Shown in pieces: positions 1-5,513 of a stretch of DNA of 6,908 nt. The position numbers and the translations under genes are program-made. The notes under the pieces are model-generated. The model was not told the DNA's origin. It did no database searches and saw only the letters and a list, made by a program, of their open reading frames with translations. Location: assembly GCA_964605645.1 (NCBI GenBank), contig CAZSDJ010000065.1, positions 1 to 6,908 on the forward strand, given 5' to 3'. The stretch comes from PXAH01 sp964605645. GTDB taxonomy: Bacteria > Omnitrophota > Gorgyraeia > Duberdicusellales > 4484-171. How positions within the stretch are numbered: the stretch's first letter is position 1; the number at the start of each line of letters is the position of its first letter.

Positions 1-591
1 GGCGGGTTGATAATCGATAATGGAACTTATAATTGGAAAAATAATAATAAGTTGTCAAAGGATGCAAAAAAGTACGGCCCTTTTGCGTTAATGGCACGCC
101 TGAGGCAGCAAGTTTACCGAAATATCGGGGCTTGCCTTTCAGCTCAAAGCGCATTCTTGCAATTATTGGGATTAGAGACTTTAGCTTTGCGGATTGATAA
201 ATCCTGCAGTAATTCTTTAGAGGTTGCCAAGTTCTTAAATGAGCAAAAAAATATTAAATCAGTCAATTACCCGGGCCTTAAAGATTCACCCTATTATCAA
301 CTGGCCAAAAAGCAATTTAACGAAAAATTTGGAAGTATTCTTACTTTTGAATTGGGATCAAAAGAGAAATGTTTTAAATTTATGGATAAGTTAAAATTAA
401 TAAGAAGGGCTACAAATTTACAAGATAATAGAACTCTGGTTTTACACCCGGCCTCAACCATATTTTCTGAATATTCAAAAGAAGTTAAAAGAGAGATGGG
501 AATAACTGAAACTATGATTAGATTGGCGGTGGGCATTGAAGATGGAGAAGATTTGATAAAAGATATACAACAGAGTTTGGGAGGAAGATGA
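1..591 (+). CDS. metY: O-acetylhomoserine sulfhydrylase (MetY), C-terminal part, 5' truncated by window edge
   Basis: PLP-dependent enzyme of the Cys/Met-metabolism family that joins O-acetylhomoserine to a sulfide donor to give homocysteine. The 196 codons seen are roughly the C-terminal half of a usual 420-430 residue protein. The frame is open to base 1, so the TTG at 7 is not a start. The first residues (GGLIIDNGTYNW) match the GG-x-I-x-D segment that follows the PLP lysine in this family, so that lysine should lie about 30 bases left of the window. Further family landmarks are GLETLALR, the NYPGL..SPYY stretch, FGSILTFEL, LVLHPAS and the IRLAVGIED near the C terminus. MetY rather than cystathionine synthase/lyase is preferred because of the SPYYQLAKKQF segment and the context: the next genes encode an E1-like enzyme, a JAMM protease and sulfite reductase. 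In that setting the sulfur donor may be a protein thiocarboxylate rather than free sulfide (inference). The stop is directly followed by the next ATG. Confidence 0.9.
   Translation, partial: GGLIIDNGTYNWKNNNKLSKDAKKYGPFALMARLRQQVYRNIGACLSAQSAFLQLLGLETLALRIDKSCSNSLEVAKFLNEQKNIKSVNYPGLKDSPYYQLAKKQFNEKFGSILTFELGSKEKCFKFMDKLKLIRRATNLQDNRTLVLHPASTIFSEYSKEVKREMGITETMIRLAVGIEDGEDLIKDIQQSLGGR
580..584 (+). promoter_or_regulatory. Shine-Dalgarno site of the E1-like gene
   Basis: GGAGG lies inside the last codons of metY, seven bases before the ATG at 592. It supports that start and indicates that the E1-like gene is translated from its own site although the metY stop abuts its start. The same bases encode the terminal Leu-Gly-Gly-Arg of MetY. 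Confidence 0.75.
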
Positions 592-1404
592 ATGGATTTT
601 AACCAAGAACAATTAGAAAGGTACAGCCGTCATATTATATTAGCTGATGTAGGGCCGCAAGGCCAGCAAAAAATAAATCAAGGTAAAGTGTTAATAGTTG
701 GGGCCGGCGGCTTGGGTTCACCGGCAGCTCTTTATTTGGCTGCAGCCGGAGTTGGCAAAATCGGTATTGTAGATTTTGATAAGGTGGATTTATCAAACTT
801 GCAAAGACAAATCATTCATACTACAGCAGATTTAGAAAGAAAAAAAACAGAATCAGCCAAGGAGAAGATAAAAGCTATCAATCCGGAAGTAAAAATAGTT
901 TTACACAATTTAAAACTTTCGGCTGATAATATTTTAGGCATAATAAAAGATTATGATTTTATAATTGACGGGACCGATAATTTTGCCGCTAAATTTTTGA
1001 TAAATGATGCTTGTTTTTTTGCCAAAAGACCTTTTTCCCACGGGGGGATATTGAGGTTTGAGGGGCAAACTTTAACTTATCTGCCCGGCAAAGCTTGTTA
1101 TCGCTGTATATTTAAAGAAATGCCACCGGCAGGGATGATTCCCAGTTGCGCACAAGCCGGTGTCTTAGGCGCAATTGCCGGGATGCTTGGTACAATTCAG
1201 GCAGCAGAGGTTTTAAAATTCATAATTGGAAAAGGCAAATTGCTAACAGATAGAATATTAACTTTTAATGCTTTGGATATGGATTTTAGAACAATAAATA
1301 TAAAAAAGAATCCGGACTGTCCTCTTTGTGGAAATAAGCCTTCGATAAAAAAACTGATTGATGAAAAGCAGCCAGCGTGTGACTTAAAAAAGGAAAAAAA
1401 TTGA
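592..1404 (+). CDS. hcyF: E1-like ThiF/MoeB-family sulfur-carrier adenylyltransferase (HcyF-like)
   Basis: ATP-dependent enzyme that adenylates the C-terminal glycine of a ThiS/MoaD-type sulfur carrier so that sulfide can replace AMP and give a thiocarboxylate. The 270 residues match the usual MoeB/ThiF length. Visible features are the N-terminal RYSRHIIL, the nucleotide loop GAGGLGSP (37-44), VDFDKVDLSNLQRQ (60-73, with the conserved Asp and Arg), Lys84/Lys85 at the catalytic lysine position, DGTDN (126-130) with the Mg-binding Asp129, two zinc Cys pairs (Cys169/Cys172 and Cys243/Cys246) and Cys186 in the crossover loop. There is no C-terminal rhodanese domain, only a short lysine-rich tail. 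Family membership is clear. The choice of HcyF over ThiF or MoeB rests on the neighbours MetY, JAMM protease and sulfite reductase, as in the Wolinella homocysteine pathway. No thiazole or molybdopterin genes are visible. The start at 592 has a strong GGAGG seven bases upstream. Confidence 0.88.
   Translation: MDFNQEQLERYSRHIILADVGPQGQQKINQGKVLIVGAGGLGSPAALYLAAAGVGKIGIVDFDKVDLSNLQRQIIHTTADLERKKTESAKEKIKAINPEVKIVLHNLKLSADNILGIIKDYDFIIDGTDNFAAKFLINDACFFAKRPFSHGGILRFEGQTLTYLPGKACYRCIFKEMPPAGMIPSCAQAGVLGAIAGMLGTIQAAEVLKFIIGKGKLLTDRILTFNALDMDFRTINIKKNPDCPLCGNKPSIKKLIDEKQPACDLKKEKN
1391..1394 (+). promoter_or_regulatory. Shine-Dalgarno site deciding the JAMM protease start
   Basis: AGGA at 1391-1394 sits nine bases before the ATG at 1404 and about six before an in-frame TTG at 1401. 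ATG is preferred because it is the stronger codon and gives the common TGATG stop-start overlap with the preceding gene. Confidence 0.5.
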
Positions 1405-1799
1405 TGAAGATCAAAAGGGAGATTATAGATAGAATTGTTCAACATGCCAGGCAAGAAGCACCGGTTGAAGCCTGCGGTTATCTGGCAGAAAAAAATGAGA
1501 TCGTAGTAAAAAGTTTTGAATTAACCAATGTTGATAAAGCCAGAGAACATTTTTCTTTTGATCCTAAAGAGCAATTTGAAGTTTTAAGACAGGCTAGAGA
1601 AGAGGGGTGCGATATTTCTGCAGTTTATCACAGCCATCCGATTACTCCGGCCAGGCCTTCGCAAGAAGATATAGAGTTAGCTTACGACCCTAATTTAAGT
1701 TATGTGATAGTGTCTTTAGCCGAAAAAAAACCTGATATCCAAAGTTTTCGAATAAAGAATAAAGAAGTAAAAAGAGAAAAAATGGAAATAGTAAAATGA
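1404..1799 (+). CDS. hcyD: JAMM/MPN+ zinc metalloprotease acting on a sulfur carrier (HcyD/Mec+-like)
   Basis: A 131-residue single-domain JAMM (Mov34/PAD-1) metallopeptidase. Numbered from the ATG at 1404, the full active site is present: Glu22 in EACGY, His76-Ser-His78-Pro, Ser86 and Asp89, which fit the E...HxHP...SxxD motif. In this family, bacterial members such as Mec+ of mycobacteria and HcyD of Wolinella cleave after the C-terminal Gly-Gly of small sulfur carriers. HcyD both removes a terminal Ala from HcyS and later releases homocysteine from the HcyS adduct. The gene overlaps the E1-like gene by one base and the sulfite reductase by four (ATGA), so coupled translation is likely. There is no signal peptide or membrane segment, so it should be cytoplasmic. 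An alternative start is the TTG at 1401 (one residue longer). Family call is firm; the specific substrate is inferred from context because no carrier gene is in view. Confidence 0.88.
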   Translation: MKIKREIIDRIVQHARQEAPVEACGYLAEKNEIVVKSFELTNVDKAREHFSFDPKEQFEVLRQAREEGCDISAVYHSHPITPARPSQEDIELAYDPNLSYVIVSLAEKKPDIQSFRIKNKEVKREKMEIVK

Positions 1800-4114
1800 G
1801 AAGTTATCAACTACCTTCAAATTTAGAACAAGAAATTGATCGTTTAGATAATTTGATAAAAAAACATAAAGCAGGTGGGATTTCTGCGAAGGAATTAAAA
1901 GGTTATCGGGTTCCATTTGGAATTTATGGCCAGAGAGAAGAAGGTACTTTTATGATGCGAATAAGGTGTACCGGCGGGGTTATTAAACTGAATCAACTAA
2001 AGGAAGTTGCTCAAATTGCTGATAAATATGCAAGTAATAAAAAGCATATAACTACCCGGCAGGAAATCCAGCTTCACTACCTAAAATTAGATGATTTGGC
2101 CGGTGTCATGAGGCAGCTAAAAAAAATAGGCCTGGCTTCTCGTGGCGGAGGCGGAAATACTATAAGGAATTTGATAATAGATGAAGAAGCAGGCATTGCC
2201 GAAGATGAAGTTTTCGACGTAACTCCTTATGCGGTAGCCTTGACCACCAGGCTTATCGCCGAAGAAGATTCTTGGACTTTGCCGCGGAAACTAAAAATAG
2301 CTTTCTCCGGATCCTCCAAGGACAGGGGTTTTGCTACTATAGCTGATTTAGGTTTTATTGCGAAAGTAAAAAATAATAAAAAAGGTTTCAAAGTTTATGT
2401 GGCCGGCGGTTTTGGGTCAAAAGCTCAATTGGCAAAGGTTTTGTTTGATTTTGTTGAGCAAGGCCAGGTTTATGCAGTAACGCGGGCAGTTAAGAGCCTT
2501 TTTTGGAAATACGGAAATCGGAAAAATAAACATGCAGCTCGTTTGCGTTTTCTTTGGCAATCTTTAGGCGAGGATGAATTTAGGAATAAATTCGAGAAAG
2601 AATATAAAGAAGTGTTAGAGAAAAACTATTCTCCTCTTTTAGTTGAACCAATTTTAAATGAATCTGTTAATATTAAAGTTTCTCCCAAAGAGCCTAACGA
2701 TCAGCAAAGTTATCAGTTTTGGTTTAAACGTTTTGCAAAGCTGCAGAAGCAAAAGAATCTTTATTCTATTCTCTTAGGGATTGAGTTAGGTTTTATTGAA
2801 AATAAAAAGGCAAAAAAAATAGCTGAGTTTCTTGCTAATTTCGGTCAAAACACCATAAGACTTACCAAAGAACAAAATTTTTTAATTAGAAATATCCCCA
2901 AAGAATACTTGCCCAATATGTTTAATTTTTTAAAAGACATTCAATCTAATTTTAATCGGTCAGTTATCTATGATCGTCTTATAAGTTGTGCCGGTGCTTC
3001 TACTTGTAAATTAGGGATATGTTTATCTCGAGGATTAGCTCGAGCAACTATGAGTAATTTGTTAAAAAGCGGCTTAGACTTGGATGCTTTGGACGATTTT
3101 AAACTAAATATATCCGGCTGCCCTAATTCCTGCGGACAACATCAAACTGCTGACCTTGGTTTTTTTGGCAAGGCATTAAGAAAGGAAGGAAGATTGTATC
3201 CTGCTTATAATGTAGTTGCCGGAGCAACTATAAAAGAAAATGGGAGTCAGTACGCAAGAGTAATTACTGATATTAATGCCAAAGACTTACCTGAAGCAAC
3301 AGTAGAATTTTTGAGAAAATATTTAGAAAAGGCTAAACAGTATTCTAATTTTAAGGATTATATTAATGACGGAGGAGAAGAACAGCTGAGAAAAACTTTT
3401 CAAAAATATAAAGACATTCCTTCTTTTGAAGAAGATAAAAATTATTATTTTGACTGGGGAGCAGAAGAAGTTTTCTCCCTAGCCGGAAGAGGCATGGGGG
3501 AATGTTCGGCCGGATTGTTTGACTTAATTGAGGTAGATTTAACTAATATCAAAAACACTCGGAATAAACTTAAAAGAGAAAATCAAGCCGAGAAAGAAAA
3601 ATTAATTTCTGAACTTATATTTTATTCAGCCAGGATGCTGCTTATAACCAGAGGGGTTGAGCCTAAATCGGGGGAGGAAGTCTATGATAATTTCCGAAAG
3701 CACTTTATTGAAAGCGGCCTTGTTGATGAAAGCTTTAAGCCGGTAATCAAATCAGCCCAAATAAAAGATTATCAATATCTGGTTGAAAATCAAGAGAAAG
3801 TATTTAGCTTAGCCGATAGAGTTAAATTTTTATATGAAAGCATGGACAAATCTTTTAATTTTAAGATTGGTCAATATGAAAACAAGCAAAAGGCAAATCT
3901 ATCCAGTGACTTGCGGGGCGTGGCTTGCCCGATGAATTTTGTAAAAACAAAAATTGAATTGTCGAAGTTAAACAAAGGAGAGGTTTTGGAAGTTTTATTA
4001 GACCCGGGAGAACCAATTGAGAATGTGCCGGCTTCTGTTAAGTCGGAAGGGCACAAAATTATCCAACAAGAGAAAATTGATAATTATTGGAGAGTGATCA
4101 TTGAAAAAAAATGA
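1796..4114 (+). CDS. sir: Siroheme [4Fe-4S] sulfite reductase fused to HEPN-like and TusA domains
   Basis: Assimilatory-type enzyme of the NirA/CysI family reducing sulfite to sulfide. Residues 1-550 show the two-fold repeated ferredoxin-like and siroheme domains: RIRCTGG (55-61), TTRQEIQLH (86-94), Arg124 in NTIRN, and Lys165/Lys167 in PRKLKIAFSG, matching the anion-binding Arg and Lys of E. coli CysI. The cluster ligands are Cys398, Cys404, Cys442 and Cys446 in the C-x5-C...C-x3-C pattern. Residues about 554-692 form a helical region opening with GRGMGECSAG (564-573). Its SARMLLITRGVEPKS and RKHFIESGLVD segments resemble HEPN domains. Residues 702-772 are a TusA/SirA-type domain with sulfur-carrying Cys711 in RGVACPMN. 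At 772 residues it is about 200 longer than ordinary sulfite reductases. Siroheme-pathway genes follow directly. A weak GGA precedes the ATG, which overlaps the protease stop as ATGA. Nitrite as substrate is possible but less likely beside MetY. Confidence 0.9.
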   Translation: MRSYQLPSNLEQEIDRLDNLIKKHKAGGISAKELKGYRVPFGIYGQREEGTFMMRIRCTGGVIKLNQLKEVAQIADKYASNKKHITTRQEIQLHYLKLDDLAGVMRQLKKIGLASRGGGGNTIRNLIIDEEAGIAEDEVFDVTPYAVALTTRLIAEEDSWTLPRKLKIAFSGSSKDRGFATIADLGFIAKVKNNKKGFKVYVAGGFGSKAQLAKVLFDFVEQGQVYAVTRAVKSLFWKYGNRKNKHAARLRFLWQSLGEDEFRNKFEKEYKEVLEKNYSPLLVEPILNESVNIKVSPKEPNDQQSYQFWFKRFAKLQKQKNLYSILLGIELGFIENKKAKKIAEFLANFGQNTIRLTKEQNFLIRNIPKEYLPNMFNFLKDIQSNFNRSVIYDRLISCAGASTCKLGICLSRGLARATMSNLLKSGLDLDALDDFKLNISGCPNSCGQHQTADLGFFGKALRKEGRLYPAYNVVAGATIKENGSQYARVITDINAKDLPEATVEFLRKYLEKAKQYSNFKDYINDGGEEQLRKTFQKYKDIPSFEEDKNYYFDWGAEEVFSLAGRGMGECSAGLFDLIEVDLTNIKNTRNKLKRENQAEKEKLISELIFYSARMLLITRGVEPKSGEEVYDNFRKHFIESGLVDESFKPVIKSAQIKDYQYLVENQEKVFSLADRVKFLYESMDKSFNFKIGQYENKQKANLSSDLRGVACPMNFVKTKIELSKLNKGEVLEVLLDPGEPIENVPASVKSEGHKIIQQEKIDNYWRVIIEKK
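4089..4092 (+). promoter_or_regulatory. Shine-Dalgarno site deciding the TTG start of cobA-hemD
   Basis: GGAG lies eight bases before the TTG at 4101, within the last codons of the sulfite reductase. An in-frame TGA at 4095-4097 blocks any earlier start, and no in-frame ATG or GTG comes before the SAM-binding GAGPG motif, so TTG is the only sensible start. Confidence 0.65.
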
Positions 4115-5513
4115 AATCAAAAAATACAAAGTATATTTTGTCGGCGCAGGGCCAGGCGAAGCTGACCTAATTTCAGTTCGAGGAGCGAAAGTTTTAGCTT
4201 CTTCTGATACAGTTATTTATGATTATCTTTCTGAAGGCAATATTTTACAATATATAAATGATAAAGCTGAGCTTGTATCTGCAGGAAAACTTGCTAAAAA
4301 AGGAAAGTATTCAAAAGGGATGCGTCCCGAACAAGGTAAAATCAATGATTTAATAATTAAAAAAGTAAAAGAAGGCAAAAGAGTGGTAAGGTTAAAAAAT
4401 GGCGACCTTGCTTTATTTAGCAGAATTTCTGAAGAACTTGACGCTTTGGGTAGAAATGATATTGATTTTGAGCTTATTCCGGGCATTACAGCTGCTTCTG
4501 CTGCGGCCGCGGCTTTAAAAATTCCTTTGACTGAAAGGGGAATTTCTTCCAATGTAGTTTTTGTAACCGGGCATCAAGGGCAAAATAAAAAAAATATTGA
4601 TTGGAAAACTAATTCTAAAGTACCGACTATAGTTTTATATATGGGGGCAGGAAATCTAAAACAAACAGTTCAAGAAATTATGAAATGGGGTAGAGACAAA
4701 AATACTAAAGCACTAGCAATTCAAGATATATCAACCACCAATCAGAGAATTATAGTTAGTTCTTTAGGAAAAATTGCTAAAGAAGCCAAGAAAAATAAAT
4801 TAAAACCGCCGGCGATAGTGATTGTCGGAGAAGTTTGTAGCTTTTATAAAAAGTTTAACCGGAAGAAAAATAAGAAAATATTATTTACCGGGTTATCAAA
4901 AAAAAGATTCTTTCTAGGCGATAACTTTTTTCATCTTCCTTTAATCGAGATTAAACCATTAGAAAATTATGCAAAATTTGACAGTTATTTAGAAAAAATT
5001 AAAGATTTTGACTGGATTACTTTTACCAGCCGCTACGGAGTTAAATATTTTTTCCAAAGATTAGAAAAAATTAAAAAAGATGTAAGAGATTTAGCGGGGG
5101 CAAAGATTGCAGCTATCGGAGGTTCAACCAAAAATAAATTACAAGAATTTGGAATTAGGGCAGACCTTGTTCCTAAACAAGAATCATCGGCTGGCTTAAT
5201 TAAAGCTTTTGCTAAATTAAAAATTAAAAATAAAAAGATATTTTTACCTCATTCCAACATATCGGATAAAGGGTTAACAAAAAATTTAAGAAAAATGGGA
5301 GCAGTGGTAGAAGAGGCGGCAGCTTATAATAATACAATGGCTAAAAAGTTACCGGAAATAAACTGGAAAAGTTTCGGGCAGATTTTTTTTACCAGTCCAT
5401 CCGGCATACGCAGTTTTAAAAAAAGATACAAAAAAATTCCTAAAGAAATAAAAGTTAAATGCATTGGCGATGTTACTAAAAAGGAAGCTCAAAGGCAAGG
5501 ATTTATAAAATGA
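4101..5513 (+). CDS. cobA-hemD: Fused uroporphyrinogen-III C-methyltransferase / uroporphyrinogen-III synthase
   Basis: Bifunctional tetrapyrrole enzyme. The N-terminal SUMT domain (about 10-245) makes precorrin-2 from uroporphyrinogen III with two SAM molecules; the C-terminal HemD domain (about 257-470) cyclises hydroxymethylbilane to uroporphyrinogen III. SUMT landmarks are VGAGPGEADLIS (14-25), RLKNGD (97-102), PGIT (127-130), TGH ending at His158, YMGAGN (180-185) and IVIVGEVC. HemD landmarks are DWITFTSRYGVKYF, AAIGGSTKNKL, FLPHSN, FFTSPSGIRSF and CIGDVTKKEAQRQGF. Two departures stand out: the SUMT motif normally reading GGDPxxFGRG is NGDLALFSRI, and HemD stops right after the G-F where relatives usually continue about 20 residues. 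The product feeds siroheme synthesis, fitting the sulfite reductase it overlaps by 14 bases. The start is TTG, supported by GGAG eight bases upstream. It overlaps hemB by four bases. No precorrin-2 dehydrogenase/ferrochelatase domain is present in the fusion. Confidence 0.9.
   Translation: MKKNEIKKYKVYFVGAGPGEADLISVRGAKVLASSDTVIYDYLSEGNILQYINDKAELVSAGKLAKKGKYSKGMRPEQGKINDLIIKKVKEGKRVVRLKNGDLALFSRISEELDALGRNDIDFELIPGITAASAAAAALKIPLTERGISSNVVFVTGHQGQNKKNIDWKTNSKVPTIVLYMGAGNLKQTVQEIMKWGRDKNTKALAIQDISTTNQRIIVSSLGKIAKEAKKNKLKPPAIVIVGEVCSFYKKFNRKKNKKILFTGLSKKRFFLGDNFFHLPLIEIKPLENYAKFDSYLEKIKDFDWITFTSRYGVKYFFQRLEKIKKDVRDLAGAKIAAIGGSTKNKLQEFGIRADLVPKQESSAGLIKAFAKLKIKNKKIFLPHSNISDKGLTKNLRKMGAVVEEAAAYNNTMAKKLPEINWKSFGQIFFTSPSGIRSFKKRYKKIPKEIKVKCIGDVTKKEAQRQGFIK
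5497..5501 (+). promoter_or_regulatory. Shine-Dalgarno site of hemB
   Basis: AAGGA is followed by an eight-base spacer and the ATG at 5510, which overlaps the hemD stop as ATGA. It supports a hemB start here, although it makes the protein short at its N terminus. Confidence 0.55.

Noticed and set aside
7..9. TTG at 7 as the start of the first gene.
   Set aside because: The frame is open to base 1, the preceding two codons (Gly-Gly) fit the family, and a start here would lack the PLP-binding half of the enzyme.
577..591. MetY ends in Leu-Gly-Gly-Arg, resembling the Gly-Gly tail of a sulfur carrier that the JAMM protease could trim.
   Set aside because: The Gly-Gly codons are the GGGAGGA bases that form the Shine-Dalgarno site of the next gene, and the preceding residues are the ordinary MetY C terminus, not a ubiquitin-like fold. 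Coincidence is the simpler explanation.
592..1799. E1 plus JAMM pair as an antiphage ubiquitin-like conjugation system (Bil or CBASS Cap2/Cap3 type).
   Set aside because: No E2-like or ubiquitin-like gene or nucleotide cyclase is present, the E1 has the compact MoeB/ThiF form, and both flanks are sulfur and tetrapyrrole metabolism.
297..1916. Several minus-strand open frames of 60-85 codons at 297-536, 1197-1454 and 1716-1916.
   Set aside because: They lie opposite well-conserved genes, show no recognisable motifs or ribosome sites, and their Phe/Leu/Ser-rich content is what the complement of lysine-rich AT-rich genes gives.
3485..3514. GRGMGECSAG in the sulfite reductase as an extra nucleotide-binding P-loop.
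   Set aside because: It lacks the GxxxxGK[ST] pattern, having no Lys followed by Ser or Thr at the required place.
4223..4552. Minus-strand open frame of 109 codons within cobA-hemD.
   Set aside because: The opposite strand encodes the core SUMT motifs; this frame shows an Ala-rich, low-complexity antisense pattern and no family resemblance.
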